From assembly GCA_021299735.1 (NCBI GenBank), contig JAJTEM010000017.1, positions 1-46,046 on the forward strand: a stretch of DNA of 46,046 nucleotides, given 5' to 3'. Shown here one piece after another: positions 6,630 through 16,220 of the stretch (the stretch's first letter is position 1; every line of letters begins with the position of its first letter). Both the position numbers and the translations under genes were made by a program. This DNA is from Burkholderiales bacterium (GTDB taxonomy: Bacteria; Pseudomonadota; Gammaproteobacteria; Burkholderiales; Burkholderiaceae_B). The notes under the pieces are model-generated. The model was not told the DNA's origin. It saw only the letters and a list, made by a program, of their open reading frames with translations, and searched no databases.

Positions 6630-7211
6630 ATGCCGATTCCCACCAAAATCCAGGTCTGGACCGATTTCGTGTGCCCGTTTTGCCTGCTTGGTGAATCGAT
6701 TATTGAGAAGGCCATCGAGGGTTTGAATGTTGAGCTGGAGTGGATGCCGTTCGAGCTTCGCCCCTACCCAACACCCACCTTGAAGCCTGAAGATGAATAC
6801 CTGCCCCGCGTGTGGAAGGCTTCCGTGTACCCCATGGCCGAGCGCTTGGGCGTGCCAATCAAATTGCCCACCGTATCGCCACAACCTTACACTCGCAAAG
6901 CATTTTTGGGTTTGCAGTATGCCAAGCAGCAAGGCAAGGGCAACGCCTATGCAATAGCTGTGATGAAGGCGTTTTTTCAGCAAAACTTGAACATTGGTGA
7001 AGAAGATGTTCTAAAAAACATTCTTCAACAAATTGGTTTGAATCCGAGTGGCCTGGATGAATTTGTGAATTCTCCGCAAGCCAATGCCCAACATGATGCC
7101 GACCTGCAATATGCAAAACAGGTGGGAATTCAAGCGGTGCCATCCATCGCCGTGGGTGCCCAGTTTTTCTCCGGTGTGCCCAGTGTGCAGGCTTTGCGGG
7201 ACGCAATTTAA
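6630..7211 (+). CDS. DsbA-family (FrnE-like) thiol oxidoreductase
   Basis: 193 aa from ATG 6630, with AGGAG seven bases upstream. The N-terminus IQVWTDFVCPFCLLG carries a CPFC redox pair (C15, C18) in the first thioredoxin strand-helix. A long helical insertion and the cis-Pro region AVPSIAVG near the end complete the DsbA/FrnE fold. No signal peptide is present, so it acts in the cytoplasm. FrnE relatives reduce or isomerise disulfides or act in oxidative stress; related HCCA isomerases lack the Cys pair. It is followed after 87 bases by the SAF-domain dehydrogenase in the same direction; a functional link is not evident. Confidence 0.88.
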   Translation: MPIPTKIQVWTDFVCPFCLLGESIIEKAIEGLNVELEWMPFELRPYPTPTLKPEDEYLPRVWKASVYPMAERLGVPIKLPTVSPQPYTRKAFLGLQYAKQQGKGNAYAIAVMKAFFQQNLNIGEEDVLKNILQQIGLNPSGLDEFVNSPQANAQHDADLQYAKQVGIQAVPSIAVGAQFFSGVPSVQALRDAI

Positions 7212-7298
7212 CACGCCAGGTAGGGATACCGCGGGTTTTGCTGTGCTTGCGTGCAGGGTATTCTGCAGGCAACACGGTAAAACATTCACAAGGCAAAC

Positions 7299-8636
7299 AT
7301 GAATTTATTTTCAAAGCTTCAGCAACGTGCTGCCGAGGGCAAACCCCTGCGCGTTGGCATGATAGGTGCTGGCAAATTTGGCTCGATGTATCTTTCCCAG
7401 GTACCGCGTACACCGGGTATTCACATGGTGGGCATAGCCGATTTGTCACCGGCACGCGCAAAAGCGGCGCTCAAGAATGTGGGCTGGAAAGAAGAAAGCT
7501 ACGCAGCCACAACATTGGAGCAAGCGGCAAGGCACGGCAATACCGCTGTTATTGATGATGGCATGAAGCTGATTCAATCGCCTTTCGTCGACATCATTAT
7601 CGATTCCACCGGCAATCCTGCTGTGGGCATTGCCCATGTGCTGGCCTGTTGTGAATTTAAAAAACACATTGTGATGGTGAATGTGGAAGCTGACGCATTG
7701 GCGGGGCCTTTGCTGAAACGCAAAGCCGATGAGGCAGGCATTGTGTATTCGCTGGCTTATGGTGATCAACCCGCGCTGATATTTGAAATGGTGGACTGGG
7801 CACGTGCCGCTGGTTTTTCAGTGGTGGCTGCGGGCAAAGGAACCAAGTACTTGCCCACTTACCACGAGAGTACGCCCGATACTGTGTGGAACCATTACGG
7901 CCTAACCGCCGAGGATGCGGCCAAAGGCGGCATGAATGCGCAAATGTTCAACAGCTTTCTGGATGGCACAAAAAGCGCCATTGAAATGGCGGCGGTGGCC
8001 AATGCTACAGGCCTTGCAGCGCCCAGTGGCCTGAAGTTTCCTGCGGTGGGGGTAGATGACCTTGCGCGAATTTTAAAGCTGCGCGAACACGGCGGTATTC
8101 TGGATCAACGCGGGCAGGTTGAAGTGATTTCCAGTGTTGAGCGGGATACTCGCCCCGTGTTTCGTGACCTGCGTTGGGGTGTGTATGTAACTTTTGCTGC
8201 TGACAGCGATTATGTGGCCCGCTGCTTCAAGGAATACGGCTTGATTACCGACCCCAGCGGCCAATATTCAAGCATGTACAAACCGTTTCATTTAATTGGT
8301 CTGGAACTGGGTATTTCTGTTGCCTCCATCGGTATTCGAAGTGAAGCCACAGGCGCCCCAATTTGCTGGCATGGCGATGTGGTAGCCACAGCGAAACGCG
8401 ATTTAAAGCCAGGTGAAATGCTCGACGGTGAAGGGGGTTACACCGTATATGGCAAGCTGTTGCCCGCGCGGGAATCGTTGGCTGTGGGTGGCTTGCCCCT
8501 TGGTTTGGCGCATGGTGTGAAACTGCTTAACCCAGTGAAAGCCGGGCAAGCGGTTGGATGGAACGATGTGGCCTTCGATGCCAATTCCACGGCGGTGAAG
8601 TTCCGCCGTGAAATGGAGCGCGTTTTCATCCAATGA
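7299..8636 (+). CDS. NAD(P)-dependent dehydrogenase with C-terminal SAF domain
   Basis: 445 aa; ATG 7299 has AAGG about seven bases upstream. The N-terminal Rossmann motif RVGMIGAGKFG (18-28) binds NAD(P), as in Gfo/Idh/MocA and homoserine-dehydrogenase-like enzymes. Residues about 350-440 (DVVATAKRDLKPGEMLDGEG, later GLAHGVKL) form a SAF domain, a fold shared with antifreeze-like and FlgA proteins and sugar-acid enzymes. Such fusions are annotated as SAF-domain oxidoreductases and are thought to act on sugar acids or branched polyols. The substrate cannot be told here, because no catabolic genes flank it. It is cytoplasmic and convergent with the alkyl sulfatase gene, leaving a 9-bp gap. Confidence 0.8.
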   Translation: MNLFSKLQQRAAEGKPLRVGMIGAGKFGSMYLSQVPRTPGIHMVGIADLSPARAKAALKNVGWKEESYAATTLEQAARHGNTAVIDDGMKLIQSPFVDIIIDSTGNPAVGIAHVLACCEFKKHIVMVNVEADALAGPLLKRKADEAGIVYSLAYGDQPALIFEMVDWARAAGFSVVAAGKGTKYLPTYHESTPDTVWNHYGLTAEDAAKGGMNAQMFNSFLDGTKSAIEMAAVANATGLAAPSGLKFPAVGVDDLARILKLREHGGILDQRGQVEVISSVERDTRPVFRDLRWGVYVTFAADSDYVARCFKEYGLITDPSGQYSSMYKPFHLIGLELGISVASIGIRSEATGAPICWHGDVVATAKRDLKPGEMLDGEGGYTVYGKLLPARESLAVGGLPLGLAHGVKLLNPVKAGQAVGWNDVAFDANSTAVKFRREMERVFIQ

Positions 8637-8645
8637 ATGGGTGGG

Positions 8646-10616
8646 CTAAGGGGTCACAATATTGAAGTTGCCCGTGGCTTTCTCCAGCATGCCAAAAAAC
8701 TGACCCAGCTTCAGCGTGCTGCCATCAATTTTGGTTTGGTCTGAGAACAGCAAATCGGTGGCACCGGCTTCACCCATCATCATGTTCAAAAAGAATGGTT
8801 TGCTCAGGGTGAGTGTGGCGGCCGAATTTTCATCAGGTTTGCCTGCACGGTGGTGCAGCACGCTGTTGTTGATTCGCAGTACATAGCTTTCTTGTGTGTC
8901 TGAAAACACCAGGTTGATTTGAATGTCTTCCCCTTCGGCTTTGTCGCTGTTCAATGCAGCCGCCATGGCTTCCAGAAAACGTTCGGTGGGTGTGTGTTTC
9001 AGCATGTCGAGAAACATGTTGCGCTTAAAACCTTCGCTGTAACCACCTTGGCGCAATTCCAGTGCGCCAGTCAGGTAAAAGTTGCGCCACGGGGCCGATT
9101 CAGCCATGTAGCCCATCTGGTCAAAACTGTTGGCCAGCAAGGTTTTTGCGCGTGTATTCTCCGGGTCGGCATACACCGCATGCTTTAGCAATTCAGCAGC
9201 CCAGCGGTACTCACCTTTTTTCACAGCGTCTTCGGCCTTGTTCAACAAGGTATCCATTCCGCCAGCTACATCCACATATTTTTTTGCAGCTTCAACCGGG
9301 GGCAGGGGGTTCAGGTTGGCAGGGTTGGCATCGAACCAGCCCATGTAGAACTGGTACACCGCCTTCACGTTGTGCGAAACCGTGCCGTAGTAACCGCGCC
9401 CACTGAGAAAGTTGTTCAATGCTGGTGGCATGGTTACTTTTTCTGCAATTTCCGTGGACGTGTAACCTGCATTCATGTGGCGCACTGTTTGGTCATGAAT
9501 AAAGCGGTATACATCGCGCTGTTTTTCCATAAAACTGCGTACATTTGCAGCACCCCATACAGGCCAGTTGTGTTGGTGAAACATCACCTCGGCATCGCCT
9601 GCATAAGCAATCGCTTCGTCCATGTAAGCGGCCCATTTCAGTGCATCGCGCACTTTGGCACCGCGCGGGGTGTACAGGTTGTGCAGTGTGTGACCAAACA
9701 ATTCAGCACTGCCAAATGCTTTTAGCGTGGGCAAGTAAAACACAAACTCGGAAGGAGCCTCGCTGCCGGGCACGTTGTGGAACATGAATTCAAGCCCATC
9801 CAGCACATGGGTTTCTTTCGATTCTTTTACAACCAGTGTGGGTGGCAATATGCCCACCTTTCCGTAAGCCACTGCCTTGCCCAAGCCGTTGTCAACAAGG
9901 CCCTCTGCATTGCGTGGCAGGCGTTTGCCGTACATGTAAATTGAACGCCTTGCCATGGCCATGCCCACCAGCAGGTTCTCGCTGGTGGCTTCTTCTATAA
10001 AGCCGACTGGGGCTACCACGGGCACTTTGCGCGCCGCCACTTCCTCAGCGCTAAGCACTCCCAGTGCGCCACCAAAGTGGTCTACGTGGCTGTGGGTAAA
10101 TACAATCGCGGTAACAGGTTTGTTGCCCAAATGCTTGCGGGCAAACGCCATGGCTGCGCGTGCGGTTTCCTCGCTGGTAAGAACATCCACCACAATCCAG
10201 CCCGTGTTGCCTTCAATCAAAGTCATGTTGGATAAATCAAAGCCGCGCAGCTGATAAATGCGGTCGGCTACCTTGTACAAACCAATTTGGTTGTTCAGGC
10301 TGGCTTGTCGCCACAAGCTTGGGTTTACTGTGGCGGGGGAATTGCCCTGAATGAAATTGAATGCGTCGTAATCCCAAATTACTTCACCCTGTTCGTTTTT
10401 AACTTGCCCAGTGGGCTTGGCAATCAAACCTTTGCGTGCATCGGCATTGTTGGCTGGGTCGGCAAGGTCGGTGTTGTTGGCCACTTCAGCATGAAAGGCT
10501 TGTGTGAATTCACTGGCGGCGCTGTTGGGGTCAACGGGGGTGGGGGATTTCGAGCAGGCTGACAATAAGGCGCATAAACTTGTGGCAAAGGTTGCCAAGA
10601 CCAGATTCGTTCTCAT
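8646..10616 (-). CDS. Alkyl sulfatase (SdsA-type metallo-beta-lactamase), lipoprotein
   Basis: 656 aa from ATG 10616-10614, with GGAG six bases upstream. The signal peptide ends in the lipobox LSAC (C21), so the enzyme is probably membrane-anchored in the periplasm. The Zn motif THSHVDHFGG (H175, H177, D179, H180) is the type III alkyl sulfatase/metallo-beta-lactamase site. The middle alpha-helical dimerisation domain (AEDAVKKGEYRWAAELLKHA) and the C-terminal SCP2-like domain (VFSDTQESYVLRINN) are both present, so the protein is complete. It hydrolyses alkyl sulfate esters such as SDS to alcohol and sulfate. It stands alone in this window; no regulator of the SdsB type is adjacent. Confidence 0.9.
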   Translation of the reverse strand: MRTNLVLATFATSLCALLSACSKSPTPVDPNSAASEFTQAFHAEVANNTDLADPANNADARKGLIAKPTGQVKNEQGEVIWDYDAFNFIQGNSPATVNPSLWRQASLNNQIGLYKVADRIYQLRGFDLSNMTLIEGNTGWIVVDVLTSEETARAAMAFARKHLGNKPVTAIVFTHSHVDHFGGALGVLSAEEVAARKVPVVAPVGFIEEATSENLLVGMAMARRSIYMYGKRLPRNAEGLVDNGLGKAVAYGKVGILPPTLVVKESKETHVLDGLEFMFHNVPGSEAPSEFVFYLPTLKAFGSAELFGHTLHNLYTPRGAKVRDALKWAAYMDEAIAYAGDAEVMFHQHNWPVWGAANVRSFMEKQRDVYRFIHDQTVRHMNAGYTSTEIAEKVTMPPALNNFLSGRGYYGTVSHNVKAVYQFYMGWFDANPANLNPLPPVEAAKKYVDVAGGMDTLLNKAEDAVKKGEYRWAAELLKHAVYADPENTRAKTLLANSFDQMGYMAESAPWRNFYLTGALELRQGGYSEGFKRNMFLDMLKHTPTERFLEAMAAALNSDKAEGEDIQINLVFSDTQESYVLRINNSVLHHRAGKPDENSAATLTLSKPFFLNMMMGEAGATDLLFSDQTKIDGSTLKLGQFFGMLEKATGNFNIVTP

Positions 10617-10736
10617 GCTGTCTCCAGAATTTGTATTTTTTCTTATTACAGCACAAAAGTGGCATTGCGAATGCCAGTAAATTGATTGCAAATCAAATGG
10701 AAACTTCTTGGGTATTCGCTACCGTACAATGGGCCC

Positions 10737-11399
10737 ATGCTTGCTCAATACAAAAAGGACAAAAAATTGGGATTGTTTGCTGAACTTTACGATCGCCATG
10801 TGCTGCCCACTTTGCTCGACTTCGCCTGCGGCATGAAAGCCATTAATCGGCAGCGCCAGAAAGTGGTGCCCAAAGCCACAGGGCAGGTGCTTGAAATAGG
10901 CATTGGCACTGGCCTCAATATGCGGCACTACAATGCAGCCAAGGTGCAGAAAATAATTGGCCTGGACCCGGCCATGCAAATGCATCGCCTTGCGAAAAAA
11001 CGAATTGATCAAACGGGTTTGAGTGTTGAACTGGTGGGGCTTCCCGCTGAGAAAATTCCACTGCCCGACGCAAGTATTGACACCGTAGTGATGACTTACA
11101 CGCTGTGTACCATTCCCGAACCAGTGCAAGCGTTGAAAGAAATGCGCAGGGTGCTAAAGCCGGGTGGGAAGCTGCTGTTTTGTGAACATGGTATTGCTCC
11201 CGATGAACAGGTGCGCAACACGCAGAACCGTTTGCAGCCCCTGTGGGGAAAGCTTGCTGGGGGTTGCCACTTGAACCGGGATATTCCTGCCCTATTGAAA
11301 GCAGGCGGGTTTCAGGTGGATGAAATTGAAACCATGTATGTGCCTGGCCCCAAAGCCTTCACGTACAACTATTGGGGCCAGGCTTATTCAGAAAGCTGA
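10737..11399 (+). CDS. Class I SAM-dependent methyltransferase
   Basis: 220 aa if started at ATG 10737; an earlier ATG at 10686 would add 17 residues that do not look conserved. SAM motif I is VLEIGIGTGL (51-60), followed by the acidic LD in IIGLDPAM, motif II SIDTVVMTYTLCTIPEP and motif III RVLKPGGKLLFCEHG. It resembles the UbiE/PmtA/METTL7-type group; the substrate (lipid or small thiol) is not determinable. It is transcribed divergently from the alkyl sulfatase gene and runs convergently into copZ, so it is probably a single-gene unit. Confidence 0.85.
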   Translation: MLAQYKKDKKLGLFAELYDRHVLPTLLDFACGMKAINRQRQKVVPKATGQVLEIGIGTGLNMRHYNAAKVQKIIGLDPAMQMHRLAKKRIDQTGLSVELVGLPAEKIPLPDASIDTVVMTYTLCTIPEPVQALKEMRRVLKPGGKLLFCEHGIAPDEQVRNTQNRLQPLWGKLAGGCHLNRDIPALLKAGGFQVDEIETMYVPGPKAFTYNYWGQAYSES

Positions 11400-11420
11400 A
11401 CCGAATTCAATTTGCGCAAA

Positions 11421-11621
11421 TTAATTGTTAACCACCGCCGGGTAGCCTGCATCGCTAATCGTTTTGGCCAGGCTGGCTGCAGGCAAACTGCTTTCTACCT
11501 GCACCAGCTTTTTCGCCAAATCAATTTGCACTTGTGCTGTGGGGTCTTGTGCCTTCACAGCGCGCTCAACATTGGCTGAACAGCCGCCGCATTTCATTTT
11601 CTCAACAGTCAATTCAATCAT
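11421..11621 (-). CDS. copZ: Copper chaperone CopZ (HMA domain)
   Basis: 66 aa, one heavy-metal-associated domain. The Cu(I) ligands are in MKCGGC (C11, C14), close to the M-x-C-x-x-C consensus, and the C-terminal KTISDAGYPA is typical of the fold. It delivers Cu(I) to the P-type ATPase in the cytoplasm. It is transcribed divergently from copA from its own CueR-type promoter (11653-11683). Confidence 0.92.
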   Translation of the reverse strand: MIELTVEKMKCGGCSANVERAVKAQDPTAQVQIDLAKKLVQVESSLPAASLAKTISDAGYPAVVNN

Positions 11622-11652
11622 TTTTGTACTCCGGTGGGTTGATCACAATTGT

Positions 11653-11683
11653 AGTCTGAAGCTTCCAATCATGGTAAGGTCAA
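11653..11683 (-). promoter_or_regulatory. CueR-type promoter of copZ
   Basis: On the minus strand: -35 TTGACC (11683-11678), a 19-bp spacer and -10 CAGACT (11658-11653). The spacer carries the MerR-type dyad ACCTTAC-N7-GGAAGCT. The overlong 19-bp spacer is the hallmark of promoters that MerR-family activators untwist. It has the same architecture as the Escherichia coli copA promoter. Confidence 0.8.
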
Positions 11684-11687
11684 GTGC

Positions 11688-11718
11688 TTGACTTTGACAT
11701 CATGGGAAGGTTCATCCT
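11688..11718 (+). promoter_or_regulatory. CueR-type promoter of copA-cueR
   Basis: -35 TTGACT (11688-11693), a 19-bp spacer (11694-11712) and -10 CATCCT (11713-11718). The dyad within it is ACTTTGAC/GGGAAGGT, with a better right half (AAGGT) than left. Back to back with the copZ promoter only four bases away, it allows one regulator to switch both units. Confidence 0.78.
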
Positions 11719-11744
11719 GTGAGCATTGTTCAACGGAGAATGCC

Positions 11745-13973
11745 ATGAGTTCGACTAAAACTTTGAATATTGCAGTGGGCGGGATGAGTTGTGCATCGTG
11801 CTCAAGCGCGGTTGAAAAAGCACTTTTGAAAGTGCAAGGTGTGCAACAGGCCACCGTGAATTTGGCCACTGAGAAAGCGCAGATTGAATTTGATAAACCT
11901 GCTACGCCCGAGGCAATTGCCAAAGCAGTGGTAGATGCAGGTTACGAAGCAGAAATACTGAATGATGCAGGCGACAGAACAGCAGAAGCGATCAATACTC
12001 CAGGCAAAATCAGCAAAGAAGGTATTGGAGAAGGTGCGTTGGTTGCCATTGCAGCCCTGTTAACACTGCCCTTGATGCTGCCCATGGTGGGCATGTTGTT
12101 TGGCAAACATTACATGCTGCCCGGCTATATGCAATTGTTTCTTGCCCTTCCAGTTCAGTTTTGGTTGGGTGGGCGTTTTTATCGCGCAGGCTTGAAAGCC
12201 ATTCAAAACCGAACCGGCAATATGGATTTGTTGGTAGCCATTGGCACCACAGCGGCATTTGGCTTGTCGGTTTACATGATGGAGCAGGGCAGCAGCCACC
12301 TGTACTTTGAAGCGTCGAGCGCGGTGATTACCTTGGTGATGCTGGGCAAGTGGCTTGAAGGCCGTGCGAAGCGCCAAACCACAGCAGCAATTGCAGCCTT
12401 GCAAGCCTTGCGGCCCGACACTGCGCGTGTACGCCGCAACGGCGTAGAACAAACCATACCAATGGCACAAGTGCAGTTGAATGATGAGGTGGTGGTTCGC
12501 CCAGGCGAACGAGTGCCCGTGGATGGTGTTGTGCTTGAGGGCAGCAGCCATGTGGATGAAGCTTTGATCACCGGTGAAAGTGAACCAGTTGTGAAAGCAG
12601 TGGGCACCAAAGTAACTGGTGGTTCAGTGAATATCGATGGTTTGCTGCTGATTCAAACCAGCGCAGTGGGCACTGAAACCACGCTGGCCCGAATTATCCG
12701 CCTGGTGGAAGATGCGCAAGCCGCCAAACCCGATATTCAAAAACTGGTCGACAAGGTTAGCGCCGTGTTTGTACCCGTTGTACTGGTGATTGCTTTTGCA
12801 ACGTTACTGGCATGGGGCTTTTTGGGTAGCGCTGAGAACCCATGGGAACAGGCTATTTTGAATGCGGTGGCTGTGTTGGTGATTGCCTGCCCCTGTGCAC
12901 TGGGCTTGGCCACACCCACAGCAATTATGGCGGGCACTGGCGTGGCTGCGCGCAACGGTATTTTGATTAAAGACGCGCAAGCACTTGAATTGGCCCATAG
13001 CATTAAAACCGTGGTGTTCGACAAAACCGGCACGCTCACAGTGGGCAAGCCCACCTTGATGCAATTTGAGGCTGTACAGGGCGAGGCCAGTGTTATGTTG
13101 GCCAAGGCCGCAGCAGTTGAAGCAGGCAGCATGCACCCCCTGGCCAGTGCTGTGAAAGACCGCGCGCAACAAGACCAGCTTGTTGTGCTCAAGGCCCTCG
13201 ATTTGCAAGATGTTGCGGGCAAAGGTTTGTCAGCTGTAGTGGGTGAAAGCAGGGTGTATGTGGGCACCATTCGCTGGATGGAAGAATTGGGCATTGCCCC
13301 CAGTGCAATGCAGCAGCTCTTGGGCAAGCTGAACCCCAACGCAGCAACCCGTTCCTGGGTTGCCGAAGAAACCGGTGTGGGTATTCGCTTGCTGGGGGTG
13401 CTTGCATTTGGTGATGAACTGAAACCCAGTGCGCAAGGTGCGGTCAGTTCACTGCACCGCCTGCATGTAAAAACTGTTTTACTCACCGGCGACACGCAGG
13501 CCAGTGCACAACGTGTAGTCGCCGAGCTGGGTATTCAGCAAGTATTGGCTGAGCAACTGCCCGCTGACAAATCCAAAGCCGTGGCGGCCTTGCGCGATTC
13601 GGGAGAAAGCGGACAACAAATTGTGGCGATGGTGGGCGATGGTATTAATGATGCGCCTGCGCTGGCTGTAGCCGATGTCAGCTTTGCCATGTCCACAGGA
13701 ACCGATGTGGCCATGCACACAGCCGATATTACCTTGATGCGTTCCGATCCCAGCCTGGTGGCGCAAACCATCGACATTTCACGCCGTACTTATAACAAGA
13801 TAAAACAGAACCTGTTTTGGGCCTTCATCTACAACGCCGTGGGAATTCCGTTGGCTGCTTTGGGTTATTTAAACCCGATTTTGGCGGGCACTGCCATGGC
13901 CTTGAGTTCAGTCAGCGTGGTGACCAACGCCTTGATGTTGCGCAACTGGAAACCACGCCATGATGGCAAATAA
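11745..13973 (+). CDS. copA: Copper-exporting P1B-type ATPase CopA
   Basis: 742 aa from ATG 11745, with GGAG seven bases upstream. One N-terminal HMA domain (GMSCASC, C16 and C19) is followed by eight predicted membrane segments. The ion site is CPC (382-384), the phosphorylated Asp is in DKTGT (D426), and the SMHPLAS (HP) motif and [11 protein letters not shown] hinge are all present, so the enzyme looks complete. It pumps Cu(I) from cytoplasm to periplasm using ATP. Its C-terminus overlaps a possible upstream start of cueR, and the two are co-transcribed. CopZ, encoded divergently, is its likely copper donor. Confidence 0.96.
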   Translation: MSSTKTLNIAVGGMSCASCSSAVEKALLKVQGVQQATVNLATEKAQIEFDKPATPEAIAKAVVDAGYEAEILNDAGDRTAEAINTPGKISKEGIGEGALVAIAALLTLPLMLPMVGMLFGKHYMLPGYMQLFLALPVQFWLGGRFYRAGLKAIQNRTGNMDLLVAIGTTAAFGLSVYMMEQGSSHLYFEASSAVITLVMLGKWLEGRAKRQTTAAIAALQALRPDTARVRRNGVEQTIPMAQVQLNDEVVVRPGERVPVDGVVLEGSSHVDEALITGESEPVVKAVGTKVTGGSVNIDGLLLIQTSAVGTETTLARIIRLVEDAQAAKPDIQKLVDKVSAVFVPVVLVIAFATLLAWGFLGSAENPWEQAILNAVAVLVIACPCALGLATPTAIMAGTGVAARNGILIKDAQALELAHSIKTVVFDKTGTLTVGKPTLMQFEAVQGEASVMLAKAAAVEAGSMHPLASAVKDRAQQDQLVVLKALDLQDVAGKGLSAVVGESRVYVGTIRWMEELGIAPSAMQQLLGKLNPNAATRSWVAEETGVGIRLLGVLAFGDELKPSAQGAVSSLHRLHVKTVLLTGDTQASAQRVVAELGIQQVLAEQLPADKSKAVAALRDSGESGQQIVAMVGDGINDAPALAVADVSFAMSTGTDVAMHTADITLMRSDPSLVAQTIDISRRTYNKIKQNLFWAFIYNAVGIPLAALGYLNPILAGTAMALSSVSVVTNALMLRNWKPRHDGK

Positions 13974-13986
13974 GACGGAGCCTGAC

Positions 13987-14403
13987 ATGGACATTCAAAC
14001 AAAGACTACGCATTACACCATTGGCGAGGCGGCCATGGAATCGGGAATCAGCGCAAAAATGATTCGCCACTATGAGCAAGTGGGTTTGCTGAAGGAAGCC
14101 GCGCGTACAGAAGCAGGTTACCGTTTGTACAATGAGCGCGATCTTCATGTGCTGCGTTTTATTCGGCATTCCCGCGATCTTGGTTTTTCAATCAAGCAAA
14201 TTGAAGAATTGCTTGGCTTGTGGCAAGACAGGGAACGCCCTAGCCGCGAGGTGAAAAAACTTGCGCAATCGCATTTGAATGCGCTGGAATCAAAAATTCG
14301 TGAACTGAATGCCATGAAAGCGGAGCTTGAACGCCTGGTGCATTGTTGCAAGGGCGATTCACGACCCGATTGCCCAATACTCGAAGGCTTGGCTGCTCAG
14401 TGA
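13987..14403 (+). CDS. cueR: Copper-responsive MerR-family activator CueR
   Basis: 138 aa from ATG 13987, with GGAG seven bases upstream; an upstream ATG (13960) inside copA is less likely. An N-terminal winged helix (YTIGEAAMESGISAKMIRHYE), a long dimerisation helix, and a C-terminal metal loop with C121 and C129 eight residues apart match the Cu(I)-binding cysteines of CueR. It lies 13 bases after copA and should activate both the copA-cueR and copZ promoters when copper rises, a feedback loop. Confidence 0.93.
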   Translation: MDIQTKTTHYTIGEAAMESGISAKMIRHYEQVGLLKEAARTEAGYRLYNERDLHVLRFIRHSRDLGFSIKQIEELLGLWQDRERPSREVKKLAQSHLNALESKIRELNAMKAELERLVHCCKGDSRPDCPILEGLAAQ

Positions 14404-14454
14404 ACTCTGAGTGAACTCTGACTAAACTCTACCTGAACTTTTATCGGGAATTTT

Positions 14455-15219
14455 TTAACCAGGAATTACCGCCGTGTGGCCAGTTGCTGTTTTACTCACC
14501 GTGACAGGCAGGCCATACAGCGCGCTTAATGTTTCAGAAGTAATCACCTCATGGGCCAGCCCTTGCGCAAGCACTGCGCGGCTTTTGAGCATGCACACCG
14601 TGGCATTGGTGGCCAAGGCATCTTGCGGGTTGTGACTGCTGAACACCACGCTTTTGCCTTGCGCAGCCAGCCTGACCAGTGTTTGAATTACCTTGGCTGC
14701 ATTGGCGAAATCCAGGTTGGCTGTGGGTTCATCCAACACCAAAGTTTGCGCCCCTTGGCAAAGGGCTCGGGCAATCAGTACAAGCTGCTGTTGCCCACCG
14801 GAAAGAAGGCTGAAGTCGCGTTTCTTCAGCGCAGTAATTCCCAGTTGTTCCAAGGCTTCGTCAACCGCTTGGTGGTCAGCCGCTTTGGGCCCACCGAAAA
14901 GCCCCCATTGGCGTGTACGACCCATCAACACGGTTTCACCCACTGAAAAACCCAAACTGCTGTTGTGGGTTTGCGGCACATAGGCCAGTTGTGTGGCCAG
15001 CTCATCAGCCGGAATTTTTTGTAAGGCAACGTTGTTCAGCAACACTTGCCCGTTACAGGGTTCAATCAAATTCAACAGGGTTTTAATCAGTGTGCTTTTG
15101 CCACTTCCATTGGGGCCAAGCAGGCAAAGAATTTGACCTGTGTTCAGTTGCATGTCGACATGTTCCACCACAGCGCAGCCGCCGTAGCCCACCGACAGGT
15201 TTTCGGTTTTCAGGCTCAT
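14455..15219 (-). CDS. ABC transporter ATP-binding protein, FecE/BtuD type
   Basis: 254 aa. Walker A is GPNGSGKST (35-43), the signature is LLSGGQQQLVLIARAL and Walker B LVLDEPTANLD is followed by the switch His in SSHNPQDAL. The overall layout matches ATPases of siderophore/haem/vitamin B12 importers. Its start overlaps the permease stop by four bases. No substrate-binding protein is encoded nearby, so the ligand is unknown; the pair may use a binding protein made elsewhere. Confidence 0.92.
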   Translation of the reverse strand: MSLKTENLSVGYGGCAVVEHVDMQLNTGQILCLLGPNGSGKSTLIKTLLNLIEPCNGQVLLNNVALQKIPADELATQLAYVPQTHNSSLGFSVGETVLMGRTRQWGLFGGPKAADHQAVDEALEQLGITALKKRDFSLLSGGQQQLVLIARALCQGAQTLVLDEPTANLDFANAAKVIQTLVRLAAQGKSVVFSSHNPQDALATNATVCMLKSRAVLAQGLAHEVITSETLSALYGLPVTVSKTATGHTAVIPG

Positions 15220-16220
15220 GGGTTTGCTCCGGCCCGCCGCAGCAGCAAGCCCAGGAAAAAAGGTGCACCCACCAGCGCAGTCAGAATACCCAGTGGTATT
15301 TCAAGATCACCCAAACTGCGTGAAGCGGTATCGACCAGCAGCAAGAACAGTGCGCCCATCAGGATTGACATGGGCAAAAGGCGGGCAAGGCTGGGCCCAA
15401 CCAGCAATCGTGCAGCATGGGGAATCAGCAAACCGATCCAGCCAATAACACCAGCTACGGCAACCACAGCGCTTGTCATGACAGTGGCCAGTGTTATCAC
15501 TGCAATTCGAAGTGGTTTTACCTGTACTCCAAGTGCTTGCGCTTCAGCCTCATTAAGGCTGAGTGCATTCAAACGCCAGCGCAGCAAATACAGCACCGTG
15601 CAGGCCACCACAACCACGGGCGCCACCACAACAACCTGGGCCATATTGATTCCGCTTAAACTGCCCAGCAACCAGAAAGTGATGGCCGGCAATTGGTCGT
15701 AAGGATCCGCAAGAATTTTCAGCAGGGAAGTTATTGCACCAGCCAAGGCACCCAGCACCACACCGGTCAGCACCAGCACCAAGGCCCGGTCTGCGTGTTG
15801 AACCGCTTTGCCCAGTGCAACAACCAGCGCAACAGCCGCAATGCCACCTGCAAATGCAAGGCTTTGCACACCCAGGCTTGGCAAGCCCAGAAACAAACCC
15901 AGCACTGCACCCAGGCCGGCACCCGAAGAAACGCCCAGAATATCGGGCGACACCAGCGGGTTTCTGAACAGCAATTGATAAGCGGCACCTGCAGCGGCCA
16001 ATGAAGCGCCAACCAGAATGGCACCCAAGGTTCGGGGCAGCCGAATGTCTTGAACCACCTGCACTGCCATGGTGTCGCCATTACCAAGCAAGGCATGCAT
16101 GCTTTCAAGAAGCCCAAGCGGGTAAGCGCCCAAAGTAAGCGACAGCGCTGAAAATGCCATCAATGCGATCAGGATGATCAGCAGCAAGGGCAGGCTGTGG
16201 GGAAGGGCAGCTCGTGGCAT
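15216..16220 (-). CDS. FecCD-family ABC transporter permease
   Basis: 334 aa from ATG 16220, the usual length for this family; a TTG at 16274 would add 18 residues without membrane character. About nine or ten membrane segments are visible, with the conserved core blocks RLPRTLGAILVGASLAAAG and LVSPDILGVSSGAGLGA. It forms the inner-membrane channel for siderophore, haem or cobalamin uptake with the ATPase that overlaps its 3' end. It lies about 55 bases downstream of the tetR-like gene and may share its transcript. No TonB receptor or cobalamin riboswitch was seen nearby. Confidence 0.9.
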   Translation of the reverse strand: MPRAALPHSLPLLLIILIALMAFSALSLTLGAYPLGLLESMHALLGNGDTMAVQVVQDIRLPRTLGAILVGASLAAAGAAYQLLFRNPLVSPDILGVSSGAGLGAVLGLFLGLPSLGVQSLAFAGGIAAVALVVALGKAVQHADRALVLVLTGVVLGALAGAITSLLKILADPYDQLPAITFWLLGSLSGINMAQVVVVAPVVVVACTVLYLLRWRLNALSLNEAEAQALGVQVKPLRIAVITLATVMTSAVVAVAGVIGWIGLLIPHAARLLVGPSLARLLPMSILMGALFLLLVDTASRSLGDLEIPLGILTALVGAPFFLGLLLRRAGANP

